Notes: generated by a model from the sequence alone, not told the origin. 64,000 nt of DNA from Heloderma charlesbogerti (GCA_026122225.1 JANEZZ010000972.1:301425-365424), one strand, 5' to 3'. Counted from the stretch's first letter, positions 1 to 10,204 are shown. Program-made: numbers and translations.

Positions 1-115
1 AGCCAGAAAACAGTCCTACAACACCCAGCATTCCCTAGCTAGCCATGCTGGCTGGGGAATGCTGGGAGTTGTAGGACAATTTTTTTTCTGGCTGAGCATG
101 CGTAGGATTGTGCAC
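1..115. repeat. Harbinger-like foldback MITE, cut by the window edge
   Basis: Two arms of the type CCTACAACTCCCAGCATTCC pair with each other, and the right end reads GTAGGATTGTGCAC followed by TTA. Four related copies lie at 4101, 15850, 52188 and 55902. Two of those have TTA or TAA on both sides, the usual 3-bp duplication of PIF/Harbinger elements. The left end lies outside the window. Confidence 0.65.
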
Positions 116-1706
116 TTAGTTGGTTAATCTACCAATGACATCAGTGTAAAAATTGCTCTAATTGCCATGTAAAAATAGCAGAGTCTTTATTGCACTTTGA
201 AGTGGATACAAATGAGCTACTTTAGTTTTTAGGGGGGGAAAGGCTGAGTCAAGCCTTGCCTTTCTTCCAGTATTTCACTGATGCAAACAGAAAGGGATCT
301 GTTTTATACTAGGTCAGATGACCGGTCCCGCTAAGCCAGGGTTGTGGAGCCTCAGATCTGGGTGCCAGATACGGCCCTCTAGGGTTCCCAGGCGGCCACA
401 CACCCTTCCCTGCCCCAGCCGCCAAGTGCTTGGTGGTTTCCTGACTTTTGTGCAGTTTTTTCTGGCAGATCCTTGCATTGCAACCTTGGAAGAGCAGTCA
501 CTTTCTGCAGTGTCTTCAAGGGGGAGGGGGTACGATCTGATCTCAGGTTCCTCCTCTTGAGGTCACATCAACATCTGCTACCATGACAGGGGGGATCTGC
601 CAGATCGTATGGTCTCTGGGACCCTCTCCCAGAAAGCCTAGGATTGCTCTGTAAATAAATGAGAAGCTTCCAATCCAATTTTGCAGAAAATTGGAGTCTC
701 CTGTTTCATCTGAACGCACCGAACTGCACCACCCGCTGACTTACAGACTTGCACCTACAAACAAGTTCACCAGCGACCACTCCCTTTTCCACCACATCCA
801 GGGTTTTCCCTCACAGCATCCCAATTTGGCCCACATCCAGAGCACACGAAACCTGACAAACTCATGCCCAGAGCAGAAGAACTGGAAATTATCGCAGTTT
901 GGCCCCACCAAAAAGGACCTTTGATATAGATCAGTCGAGACAACTCCAGAGAAGCCTGGATGCGCCCAGTGGTTTCCATAATTGTCTGCATCCTTAGGTG
1001 ATCTACCAAACTTTAATTGCCCATCTTGTTTGCAATCCTCGGGCCTGGTAAGGAGGCGTCAATGAACCGCCTTTTGTGCACCGAGTGTCAGAGCCTCGTA
1101 GTGCGGAGAAGTATGCAGTACATACTGGGAATTGGCTCAGCAAAATAATGATTGCATTAAAATATAGTGGGGGAGCACCTCATTAAGATATAGTAGGGGG
1201 AAGCTGGAAACAGAATGAGGCTCTGTCTTTAAAAAAAACAAAGGGCTAAGACTCCTTTGCAGGAATGTTAAGATCAGTGGCAAATTCAGAAGCGTGCGTG
1301 GGGTCCCCTCATGACGGTCACAGCCATGCCCCCTTACAGCCATGCCCCCTTCTAAGATTATACAACCTTGTCAGATATACAGCCTTCAACTGGGATCCAA
1401 AACAGTCCAGCTGAGAGAAAGGCAGGGGGTATTTCAATTGGACGTCTGAGAAAAAATGCAGGGGTGTTAAAATCTTTTTCACCCGCTCACTCACTCAAAC
1501 ACAAACATTTTAGGCTTTCAAAATATGATACTCTATGGAAGCTTCACCCTCTCAACTCAGCCCTCATGGACAGATCCCTTCTCATTTAAACAGCCCCTAG
1601 GACACTCCCTTAGCACCCCAGCATTATAGATTAGCCTTCCCTAAGCACCTTCATTATATCTCCCCCCTCCAACAGAAATGTCCACACATCCAGCTGGATT
1701 GAACCG
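116..1706. other. Unassigned intergenic DNA
   Basis: I see no gene, RNA gene or recognised repeat in this stretch. The reading frames are short and their codon content gives no family resemblance. Confidence 0.5.

Positions 1707-1710
<4 letters not shown>

Positions 1711-1738
<28 letters not shown>
1711..1738. repeat. (CA)n microsatellite
   Basis: A pure run of 14 CA units in otherwise non-repetitive DNA. Confidence 0.95.
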
Positions 1739-1739
<1 letters not shown>

Positions 1740-1968
1740 TGGTGTAGTGGTAAATTTGGAAATGCAGGAGCTCATTGTGACAGTCTCCAAGGGCAGTCCA
1801 AAAATTTCAGGCCGCTGTGTCGATCCATATCAACAAACCAGTTCTAGGAGATTTCAACTCCACTAGGAGCATGTCTTTGGTAAAGCAAAGCGGTCTTAAT
1901 TGCCCATTCCATACCAAGTCATGTTTTGCTTCTATATCCCTGACATGTTGGGAGTTAGAACAACAAAA

Positions 1969-2440
1969 CTGTTTGTTTGTTTGTTTATTTATAGCATTTT
2001 TATCCCGCCCTATATCATTAAGATCTCAGGGTGGCGTACAGATAAAATCAATGTAAACAGTATAAAACAATACATGATTTAAACAGCAAAAACATATTAA
2101 ACCATTAAACCAGCTAATACTAATTAAAATCTAAAACAATAAAACCGTTAAAATAGTGTGCTACTTTAGGGAATGCATTTAGCCCTCAAAGGCTTTGGTA
2201 AAAAAGCCATGTTTTTACTTGGCATTAAAATGAAACCAATGTCTGTGCCAATCAGGCCTCCAAGGAGAGGACATTCTACCACTGGGGTGCCACAGCAGAA
2301 AAGGCCCTGTCCCACGTCCCACCATAGTGTATGTCTCACACTGGTGGGATGCAGAGGAGGGCCCCTCCAACAGATTTCAGTCCTTGGGCAGGCATATATA
2401 GGGAGAGGTGCTCCCTCATTACAAACCCTATTTTTTTAAA
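1969..2440 (-). repeat. LINE-derived 3' region (L2/CR1-like)
   Basis: It starts with the TTTATTTATAG...ATCCCGCCCTATATC type of tail, which recurs in reverse at the ends of other LINE remnants here (for example 23408 and 52400). It continues through an A-rich stretch into a block with CTACCACTGGGGTGCCACAGC and AAAAGGCCCTGTC. No open coding part survives. The family name rests on resemblance only. Confidence 0.5.
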
Positions 2441-2505
2441 AAATATTATTATTAATCATCATCATCATCATAAATAGTAATGATAATCATAATCGGAGCA
2501 TGTTT

Positions 2506-2600
2506 GGGAGGAGCTGTAGCTCAGTGGTAAGAGTACTTGCAGAAGGCCCTAGGGTCAACTCCTGGCATCTCCAGGTAGGGCGAGGAAAGAATCCCACCTG
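2506..2600 (+). repeat. tRNA-derived SINE fragment
   Basis: GAGCTGTAGCTCAGTGGTAA resembles a Pol III A box, and GGGTCAACTCC about 40 bp later is a decayed B box. A lineage-specific tail follows (CTGGCATCTCCAGGTAGGGC). There is no acceptor-stem complement, so this is a SINE head and not a working tRNA gene. Confidence 0.65.
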
Positions 2601-3124
2601 AACAGATGGCAGAGAATATTTGGGGACAATTCTGCAAAAGTGGCCTTCTTTTTCTGGGGGTGGAGTGAGAAAAAAAAAGAAAAGACAAACTCAGAAATGC
2701 TCTCAGGAAATGCCTTTGGAAACATTTCAACTCAGCTCAGGGAATGAGGGGATGGTGGGCAGTGTTTGTTGCTGGCTGTTTTTCTCGTTGCAAGGAGAGA
2801 TGGGAAGCGTCCAGCTGTGCCCAGCACATCCCGCAATTTGCCTGAGTCAGCAAAGCACTTTGGTCCTGCCTGCAGACATTAGCAGATTTCTGTTTCCTTT
2901 GCTTCTATTAGCGACCTGCCTCCGAGACGAGGACAGCGGGAAGCCAAGCTGCATGTAATGGAAGCGAGGATCTGTGTGACAAGCAGAGGGAGGAAAGCTA
3001 CTTTCGCCCCTGTCTCTGTATCTCAATTTATTTACTTGTTTCTTTTCCAAAGTCAAACAAACAAAGAGCAGAATATTACATCAAATTTAAGTGTAGTTGT
3101 TGACAGGGGGTACTACATCTAACA
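2601..3124. other. Unassigned intergenic DNA
   Basis: No gene or clear repeat is seen apart from a short A/G-rich run near 2670. Confidence 0.5.
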
Positions 3125-3817
3125 TCTGTAAAACAGGCAAACTCCCATGTTAGGCATCGTTAGAAAAAGAACTGAGAATAAAACTGCCAATATCATACTG
3201 CCCCTATACAAGTCCGTGGTGCGACCACACTTGGAATACTCTGTACAGTTCTGGGCACCACACCTAAAGAAATTGTATTGCAGAGCTGGAAAAAGTGCAG
3301 AAAGGGGCAACTCAAATGATCAAGGGGCTGGAGCATCTCCCCTATGAGAGAAGGTGGCAAAAGATGGGATTGCTTAGCTTGGGAAAAAGGAGGGTAAGGG
3401 GAGATATGATAGAGGTCCACAAAATTATGCATGGTGTGGAGAAGGTGGATAGGGAGACATTTTTCTCCCTGTCTCATAATACTAGAACTCAACGGGGTCA
3501 TCCCATGAAGCTGTTTGGTGGGAGATTCAGGACAGATCAAAGGAAGGCCTTCTTCACACAGCGCAGAGTTCAGCTGTGGAATTTGCTACTTCAGGATGTA
3601 GTGATGGCCACCCATTTGGATGGCTTTAAAAGGGGGTTGGACACATTCCTGTCTATGAGCCTATGTACACCAGTTGCTGGGGGACATGGGTGGGAAGGTG
3701 CTGTTGCACTCATGCCCTGCTTGTGGGTTCCTGGTCGACAGCTGGTTGGCCACTGTGTGTGAACAGAATGCTGGACTAGATGGACCCTTGGTCTGATCCA
3801 GTAGGGCTCTTCTTATC
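3125..3817 (+). mobile_element. CR1-type LINE, 3' end (subfamily a)
   Basis: This is a 5'-truncated non-LTR retrotransposon. It carries the C-terminal part of the reverse transcriptase ORF, read as SVVRPHLEYSVQFWAPH near 3210 and [20 protein letters not shown] near 3315, now in different frames because of indels. The 3' tail contains CTGGACTAGATGGACCCTTGG and ends at CTCTTCTTAT. Other copies of the same subfamily lie at 6765, 9313, 29541, 37831 and 48015, all in the opposite orientation. It is dead through truncation and frameshifts. Confidence 0.85.
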
Positions 3818-3912
3818 TCTCCACTCCCTTTTTACAGCTAAAATGTCAGTGGAATCCATTGGCGGTGTGAAGATTTTATTTATGGTTCTTCATCATAACA
3901 AATTATATTTAC

Positions 3913-4097
3913 AATGCAGTCGTATATGTGTCTACTCAGAGGTCAGTCCTATTGAATTCAATGGGGCCTACTCCCACGTAAGTGGGTTAAGGATTGCACC
4001 CTAGCAGTGCAAATACTCTATATGTGTCTACTTGGAAGTAAGTCCCAATGAGTTTAATGAGATTTACTCCCAGATAAGTTTGGATTGGATTGCAGCC
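3913..4097 (+). repeat. Two tandem copies of a short dispersed repeat (TCTACT...AGTAAGTCC type)
   Basis: Two adjacent roughly 90-bp copies share TGTGTCTACT, a central TATTGAATTCAATGGGGCCT or equivalent, and an end in GGATTGCA. The core is self-complementary. Related copies lie at 52640, 54988, 56110 and 57690. No target duplication could be fixed. Confidence 0.6.
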
Positions 4098-4100
4098 TTA

Positions 4101-4244
4101 AGGCCTCATCCTCTGTATGTTTAGAGCAAATACAGTTCTACAACTTCCAGAATTCCCCAGCCAGCTATACTGGCTGGGGAATTCTGGGAACTGTAGGACT
4201 TTTTTTCTGTCTGAATCTGTCTGAACATGCTTAGCATTGCACCC
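4101..4244. mobile_element. Harbinger-like foldback MITE with TTA duplication
   Basis: Inverted arms of the type TACAACTTCCAGAATTCCCC and GGGGAATTCTGGGAACTGTA are flanked by TTA at 4098-4100 and TTA at 4245-4247. The 3-bp TTA duplication and the CAATCCTATGCATG-type termini fit a non-autonomous PIF/Harbinger element. It encodes nothing. Confidence 0.75.
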
Positions 4245-4770
4245 TTACTCTCTTTTCCATAATCTGAGGAAAGGCTTTGATAGATGTTCCTGCATATGTC
4301 CCTGAATGGTATATGAAGTAAAATCATGCCATATTGTATAGGAATCTGATATTTTAACTATGCCTTTAGCCAATTTAAGTTGACACATAATTTTTCCTGC
4401 CATTGTTATTTGTCACAGCTCCATATATCAGGACTTCGATGTTAAAAGTACTGCTGTGCCGAAAATCTCTCCCACATTTTTTCGACCACTCTCATTCAAT
4501 GTGATGGAAAAGAAATTGGTTTCGAAAAGAAATTAAAAGAAGGAGAAATTCAGAGAAATTTTCATGAGTCTGGGGTTCTTGTGCTTACCTTACTTGTGAG
4601 GTGGCTGAGGAGTGTCCTCTGTCTGTCACTGTATAATAATCTCTCTGGCAGCCTGTAGCCTCCTCAGTTTCCCACACCTCAGTTAAAGTCATTATGAGGA
4701 AGACATCATGAGGCAATTCTTCCCATGGGGCTTTTTCAGTTCAGAAAGTGCAGGAGGCCTGGGAGGCTGC

Positions 4771-5353
4771 TAGGGATGTCAGAGAATTCCGCCATGGATC
4801 TCAGTGAGGCCAAAATCCGTGGCGGAATGAAGCCCCCCGCCCCACCACCCCGCGAAAGGCGTGCGAAACAGAGCACTTACCTGGTAGTGCTTACCTTACC
4901 TATTCGCTTCCCCATTTTTGCCGTGATAGGCTATGTAAATACTTACGTAGCCTATCACGGCTAATGCAGGGACGCCATTTGCATCCCTGCAGAGGCCGTG
5001 ATAGGCTACGTAAATATTTACGTAGCCTATCACGGCGAAAGACAGGAATGCAAATGGCGGCCACCGTAGCCGCCACCATTTGCGTTCCCTTTTTTTTTGC
5101 TGTGATAGGCTACGTAAATATTTACGTAGCCTATCACAGCAAAAACACAGGAATGCAAATGGCGGCCGCCGTAGCCACCGCCATTTGCGTCCGCAGGCTC
5201 CGCATGCCTGCGAATGCACCCGGCCGGCAGCTCCACAGAGTTGCTGTGGAGTGGAGCCAGCCGGGTTAGGATTTCGGGGGGAGGTGCGGAGCGCTTCCCC
5301 CCCCACTGCGAATCACCCCCTTCGAAAAGGTAAGTGACTTTCACACATCCCTA
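4771..5353. mobile_element. hAT-like MITE, family H1 copy 1, with three palindromes
   Basis: Termini are TAGGGATGT and ACATCCCTA, and the 8-bp duplication GAGGCTGC lies at 4763-4770 and 5354-5361. Inside are three palindromes of about 40 bp with the core CTACGTAAATATTTACGTAG, at 4921-4960 (one arm varies), 4996-5035 (perfect) and 5099-5140. They are separated by inverted GCAAATGGCGGC segments. The element is 583 bp, has no coding capacity, and is nested in the H2 element at 4449-5820. Confidence 0.9.
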
Positions 5354-5501
5354 GAGGCTGCAGAGTAATGGAAAGATGTATGATAGAGATAGAAAAGACA
5401 CCAGCACCCTTGGCCGCCTCACATGGTTAAGTAAGCTCAAAAATACCAGCAAATGAAATTCAAAATCCTGCCTCAGAAGAGTGGAAGCCTCAACACAGAA
5501 C

Positions 5502-5603
5502 GCGGAATTCTCTGACATCCCTAGCAGCCTCCCAGGCCTCCTGCACTTTCTGACCTGAAAAAGCCCCATGGGAAGAGTTGCCTCATGATGTCTTCCTCAT
5601 AAT
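5502..5603 (-). repeat. Inverted duplication of 4691-4792
   Basis: Read on the minus strand, this 102-bp segment matches 4691-4792 at 100 of 102 positions. The copied block spans the junction between the H2 host (about 80 bp) and the first 22 bp of the inserted H1 element. The duplication must therefore postdate the H1 insertion. Short AATTC-rich ends may mark the switch point. Confidence 0.92.
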
Positions 5604-5828
5604 TGATGCTGTTGCCACCTACAGAAGCAGTCAAGTAAATCAAAAACCCTTAGGAAAACAGAAAGCTGTGCTACAACCCCTGCCAACAGTGAGCCCTATC
5701 TGTGAGAAACAGTTGGAAAACATCTCCTCCCCTAGGAGAAATTGGGTGAAATTGTCCCCCCAATTTCTCTGTCCGCAAATAGGCTGGAGAATTTTGAGAG
5801 GCCCTTTGCGCACAGCTCTGGTTAAAAG

Positions 5829-6095
5829 TTCTGCATGGACAAAATCCATGTTGCTGCAATACTTTTATTAGGCCGACCAAAAGACCACCTAAAAATGTGC
5901 AAGCTTTCGAGATCCCCAGACCTTTTAGTCACACAAGATATTATAAAAAGCAGGGAGGGAGGGGAAGAAAATAATGGGGGAAGGGCGGGGAAGCAACTAG
6001 ATGGTGAAGTCACATTGTCTGCAAGTTCAGACTAGTTCCAAGGTCAAGGGGGGGGGGGAGGGAGGACCTTTTAACTATTAACCTATATCAAGTGT
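5829..6095. other. Degenerate repeat-like DNA
   Basis: The stretch near 5850-5910 (CAATACTTTTATTAGG...GCAAGCTTTCGAG) looks like a decayed DNA transposon end, followed by purine-rich sequence and a G run near 6050. No gene is seen. Confidence 0.35.
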
Positions 6096-6345
6096 GAGCC
6101 AATGTGGTGAAGTGGTTAGAGTGTAGGACTAGGATTCAGGAGATCCGGGTTCTAGGCCTCAATCGGCTATGAAGATCACTGGGTGATTTTGGGCCAGTCA
6201 CAGCCTCTCAGCCCAACCTACCTCACAGGGGTGTTGTGAGGATAAAATGGAGGACGATTATGTGAACCTCCTTGGGTTCCTTGCAAGAAGTAAACAGGAG
6301 GGATACAAATGTAATAATAAATAAATATATAAACAAACAAACAAT
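6096..6345 (+). mobile_element. tRNA-derived SINE
   Basis: The A box GTGGTGAAGTGGTTAGAGTG and B-box region GGGTTCTAGGCC are followed by the conserved body GGGCCAGTCACAGCCTCTCA and GGGTGTTGTGAGGATAAAATGG, and a tail of AATAATAAATAAATA. Related copies are at 24852, 31957 and (minus) 40196. This is a Pol III retroposon moved by LINE machinery. Confidence 0.85.
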
Positions 6346-6351
6346 AAACAT

Positions 6352-6520
6352 CAAAGGTGTAGAACCTCTTTCAGCCAATTTCCAAACTACCCAAAACACC
6401 AGCATCTTTTAGTTTAAAGCTTTTACTTCCAGTAACTAAGTTGCACTTAACAGGAACATGAAGAGAAATATCTCTGCCTTTTAGAATGAGGGGGAAACTG
6501 CACAGAGGTCAGTAAATTAC
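6352..6520 (+). repeat. Decayed hAT-like MITE, family H5
   Basis: It opens with GGTGTAGAACCTCTTTCAGCC and shares AAAACACCAGC and GTAACTAAG segments with 22632-22860. The same family in reverse ends with AAGAGGTTCCACACCCCTG at 16408. No target duplication is preserved. Confidence 0.5.
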
Positions 6521-6764
6521 CAAATGATGGGGCGGGGGGCATGACCAACTGGGGAACCACAGGAGGTTATGGACACCTGCCATGTGTGTCACCCTCAGCG
6601 TGAACATAATTAATTTTTAGATGTCACCTTTACATGTTGTTTTTCCCATACTTTTAATAGAAACAATACAGCATTGGCTATATAAAATTTGCCATTTCTG
6701 AAAATGCCGTCTTCCAAAACCATGACACAACGTCTCTGTATCTCTGACTTCATTCTTTCCCTTC

Positions 6765-6990
6765 TAAGAACATAAACAAATAGGAAGAGCCCTGCTGGAT
6801 CAGATCAAGGGTCCATCTAGTCCAGCATTCTCTTCACACGGTGGCCAACCAGCTGTCGACCAGGAAACCACAAGCAGGATATGAGCACAGCAGCCTCCTG
6901 CCCATGTTCCCCAGCAACTGGAGTACATAGGCTCACTGCCTCTGGTACTGGAGGTAGCACATAGCCATCAATAGTAGCCATTGACAGCCT
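6765..6990 (-). mobile_element. CR1-type LINE 3' tail (subfamily a)
   Basis: The sequence from AAGAGCCCTGCTGGATCAGA through CCAGCATTCTCTTCACACGG to TAGCCATTGACAGCCTTTTC is the reverse complement of the 3' part of the CR1 copy at 3125. It is only the 3' end, as usual for 5'-truncated CR1 copies. Confidence 0.85.
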
Positions 6991-7026
6991 TTTCTGTTTT
7001 CTTCCTCTTCATTTTTATCCTCTACT

Positions 7027-7105
7027 CCAGCCTTGTCTACCCTTGCGCACCCCAGATGTTTTGGACTACAACTCCTATCAGCCCCAGCTGCTCTAGCCTA
7101 ATCCA
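7027..7105. repeat. Partial foldback MITE (family F1)
   Basis: One arm, CCCCAGATGTTTTGGACTAC, plus ACTCCTATCAGCCCCAGC survives. Fuller copies of family F1 are at 19003, 31061, 52024 and 62080. Confidence 0.6.
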
Positions 7106-7687
7106 GAATTGACTTTTACTTTTTTTTTACTTTTCTTTTAAAAGAGGAGGATTTATTTCATATTTATTTCATATTTCATATTTTTTTAATTAGCTTTTTC
7201 ACCCTCTGGATTTTTTTCCTTGTCTTTTGTTGCTTCCCATTTGCAACCTCCTCTTATTTTTATTTTTTTAAGTCGCGTAATCCTGCTTTTCACACTCTGA
7301 TTCTACCATTCTTTCTTGCTTCCTTTGGGCTTGCAGCCCAAATCGATGTGGTTGTTCTTTGCTGAGTGAAAGCCCAGAAGTTCTCCCTACCAAAATTAAA
7401 ATTATTTCATGGCCTTTTCAGAGGAGAAGGGACCAATTCCTTTTGAGCCTCCCCCCCCCCCCCGTGCTGTTTACCTGAGCATCCTAAATTGGAAGAGAAA
7501 AGAATGGGGAGGCCTTTGTAATGCACATGAACACCCTGGCCAAAGTCAGTTTCACCACTTCAAGCCTTGTTATGTGGGGAAAAAGTGTCCTGAGGTGCAC
7601 CGTGCACTGGTAAGCAGAATTGGAAGGAGATCCAATAGAAATCAACGGGGCTATACCTCTTCAGAAACCTGCTACAGCTTGGGATTT
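7106..7687. other. Unassigned T-rich DNA
   Basis: T-rich runs (7120-7300) and a C run at 7450 are the only features noted. There is no gene. Confidence 0.45.
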
Positions 7688-8126
7688 TAGGGCGCTATTC
7701 TATCTGGATTGTCAGTTGCCTCCAAAGTTGGAGGTAGACGATTGTCTTATGCAGGGTGGCAGAGCACAGAAACCCCATGCCCTGCCCACCCAGCTTCTGT
7801 GGCTAGACAGCCGTTTTTAACTGTCTGGGCGGAGCGCTTCAGGGAGGTGGGGGGAGGCTGCGTGGCACATAGGAAGCTTCGTAACAAAGCTTCTGCAATC
7901 TCTTCCCCTCCCTGCCCATGGGAACACCCCCTCGCCCTCTCCATGCCCCACTTCTGAACACAGAGATGGCGGCAGCACAGAAAGAACCGCGCCGGCTATG
8001 AGGGGCAGGGGAGGGGGCAGGGAGCGTGGTTCCCTGGCTCCAAGTTCAGAGCGCTGTCTATGAGCTTGGAGCCAGTACACCAAAAAAGGCTAAAAAGTGT
8101 CTAGAGGGTGATAGGATTGCTCACCC
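7688..8126. repeat. GC-rich foldback element, candidate
   Basis: The ends AGGGCGCTATTCTATC and GATAGGATTGCTCACCCT are imperfect inverted repeats. The interior shares GGCTAGACAGCCG with the better-defined element at 17983-18399. No matching target duplication is found. Confidence 0.4.
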
Positions 8127-8351
8127 TGTGTCTGAGGCCCTACTGACGGCATCCACACTTTAAGACAGTCATCCTGGCACATTAAACCACAACATACATG
8201 AGCTGCATGCTGCCACATAGAGTTCACGTGCGCCCCCGTTGCATCTCTCCTGCTCATGTGAGCAAGTAGACAAATCAGGCGCTGAGTGCTTGGTGTGACA
8301 TCTGAACCCAGAATTATGGTTTATTGCACCCAAACAAACCAATGGCCGATC

Positions 8352-8461
8352 CTGGTTTAAAACTGGCACACAATCCTGGATTGTTTGGGGCACAATAAAT
8401 CAGAATCTGGTTTAAAACTGGCACACAATCCTGGATTGTTTGGGGCACAATAAATCAGAAT
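8352..8461. repeat. Perfect 55-bp tandem duplication
   Basis: The 55-bp unit starting CTGGTTTAAAACTGGCACAC occurs twice head to tail (8352-8406, 8407-8461) without a mismatch. It lies in a low-copy-looking stretch (8127-8886) that otherwise shows only a short palindrome near 8495. Confidence 0.95.
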
Positions 8462-8886
8462 CTGAGTTCAGACATAGTGCTAAGCTATCAGGAGTGGTTT
8501 AATTTAACCACTCCTGCAAACAAAAGGAGCAAATCAGGAGCAAATCAGCTGTGTGCAGCAGCATTCTGCTCCTGCACATGGTGGTTTAATAAGCCAGGAT
8601 TTCTGGCTTAAAGTGATGTGCAAATGTGGCCATTCTGTACTTATATGCAGAACAACCAAGTACACAATGCAGTTCTTCTCCTTCTCCTTGTTGATCAGTT
8701 TGATCCTCTGTACTAGTATTATGAGTGGAGAAAAACTCTCTGCCCGGCTATACCAGGAGTGGGCAATACACGGACCATGCCCGCATGTGCCCCCCCCATG
8801 GGCATTTTTGTGGCTTTTGCTGTGTTTCTTCGACACCGCGACGGCAGCCCTCAAATCTCCCACTGCAGATTTTTCAGGGAACCAAG

Positions 8887-9100
8887 CAGGGGAGGCTGGT
8901 AGCTCCAGTTTCAGAGGGGTGGAGATTTCATTCTGGGTTTTAGTTACAGCCAGCCAGAAGTCTAAGGGAGCTATCCAAGTTGCCAGAACCATTTGGGGGA
9001 TAGGGTTCAGCACCTTGGATAGCTCCTGTAGACCTGGTTGCAACTAACACCCGGAAGAGAATCTCTACCCCTCTGAAACTGCAGCCACCAGCCTCCCCTG
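8887..9100. mobile_element. hAT-like foldback MITE, family H3
   Basis: 41-bp inverted arms begin CAGGGGAGGCTGG and differ at about three positions. The flanks GAACCAAG (8879-8886) and GAAGCAAG (9101-9108) match at 7 of 8 positions, consistent with a hAT target duplication. Fragments of the same family are near 10296 and 51665. It is non-coding. Confidence 0.75.
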
Positions 9101-9217
9101 GAAGCAAGGAACACGGAGAGTGTGCATCTTGTTTGCAAGCAGAATCACGCTCCCAGGAGCCTCAGTGGCAGCAGGGGTAGGATGCAGCCCCTGACCCCTG
9201 GACATTGCCCAGTGCTG

Positions 9218-9285
9218 ATTCATTTATTTTATTTTATTTAAAATATTCCTTAGCCGTCTTTCAGGGCAGACGTTCTCCCCATGTT
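9218..9285 (-). repeat. LINE 3' tail fragment (L2-like)
   Basis: TTTATTTAAAATATTCCTTA plus GCCGTCTTTCAGGGCAG is the reverse complement of the tail at 33640-33690 (CTGCCCTGAAAGATGGCC type). Confidence 0.6.
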
Positions 9286-9312
9286 GCGCATCTGCACCAT
9301 TGCAATAGATAA

Positions 9313-9420
9313 AAACATAAGAAGAGCCCTACTGGATCAGACCAAAGGTCCATCTAGTCCAGCATTCTGTTCACACAGTGGCCAACCAGCTGTTGACCAG
9401 GAACCCACAAGCAGGGCATG
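9313..9420 (-). mobile_element. CR1-type LINE 3' tail, cut by the H2 region
   Basis: CATAAGAAGAGCCCTACTGG through GAACCCACAAGCAGGGCATG matches the other subfamily-a CR1 tails. It stops abruptly where the sequence ACTTTGATGTTAAAAG preceding H2 copy B begins. Confidence 0.85.
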
Positions 9421-9436
9421 ACTTTGATGTTAAAAG

Positions 9437-10204
9437 TAGCGCTGTGCCGAACATTTCTCCCACATCATTTTCAACCATTCTCATTCAATTTGATAGCAGA
9501 GAAATTGCTTTCAAAAAGAAATTCAGTGGTGAAGGAATTTCGGGGAAATCCTCATGGGTTGGGTTTGGGTTTCTTGGGCTTACCTTACTTCAGAGGTGGC
9601 CGAGGAGTGAGCACAGGTGTCTTGTTTTTCATTGCACCATCATCTCTCTGGCAGCCTGTGGCCTCCTCAGCGTCCTACACTTCAGTTAGAGCCCAGTTTA
9701 AGGTGCCATGAGGTAATTCTGAACTTTTTCAGTTCAGGACATGCAGGCAGCCTGGGAGGCCGGCTGAGATCAGGCAAGCTCAAAAACACCACAAACATAA
9801 ATGATAAAACATCCTGAATGTGGCAGAACAATGGAAGCCTCTTTCACCGGGGGGGCGGGGGGGGGAGAAAACTTTCAGGACATTGGAGGACAGACTTTGG
9901 CAGAGCACGAACTCCACCTCATCTCTGGAGCTGGATACAACGCTCCCCCACTGGCATTGCAGTGGATGCAAAGTGGGGGCCAGCCTGCCAAGACAGTTGC
10001 TGCTATTGCAGCATGAAAACCCCCAAAGCCCTTACCAAGAATGAAAGAAGCTGTGCTGCACACCCTGCCAATGGGGAGTCCTGCCTGGGAGAAACGGTTG
10101 AGAATTTCTCCTCCCCCTGGAGAAATTTGGGGAAATTGTCTCTCAGATTTCTCTGCCCACAAGTAAGGTGGAGAATTTCAAGAGCCCATTTGCGCACAGC
10201 TCTA
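9437..10204 (+). mobile_element. hAT-like element, family H2 copy B
   Basis: The left end TAGCGCTGTGCCGAAC and right end GCGCACAGCTCTA are inverted. The body is collinear with H2 copy A (CTCTGGCAGCCTGTGGCCTC, CTGCCAATGGGGAGTCCTG) but has neither the H1 insertion nor the inverted duplication. The 8-bp flanks GTTAAAAG and GTTCTGAG match at only 5 of 8 positions. Its left flank is shared with copy A over 17 bp (see findings). Confidence 0.75.

Larger units (their letters stand above)
4449..5820 (+). mobile_element. hAT-like non-autonomous element, family H2 copy A, interrupted
   Basis: The left terminus TACTGCTGTGCC and right terminus GCGCACAGCTCTG are imperfect inverted repeats. GTTAAAAG flanks it on both sides (4441-4448 and 5821-5828), a perfect 8-bp duplication as made by hAT transposases. 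It contains the younger H1 element at 4771-5353 and a 102-bp inverted duplication at 5502-5603. Copies B (9437) and C (16559) lack both, so these are secondary events. There is no transposase ORF. Confidence 0.85.

Noticed and set aside
2506..2600. Possible tRNA gene
   Set aside because: Only decayed A and B boxes are present, with no acceptor stem pairing and a SINE-type tail.
4921..5140. Regularly spaced palindromes that could look like a CRISPR array
   Set aside because: They lie in a eukaryotic hAT-like MITE with target duplications. Spacing and spacers are themselves inverted repeats, and there is no bacterial context.
8534..9047. Open frames of about 165 codons on both strands
   Set aside because: The overlap covers the H3 foldback MITE, and open frames on both strands come from its inverted arms and base composition.
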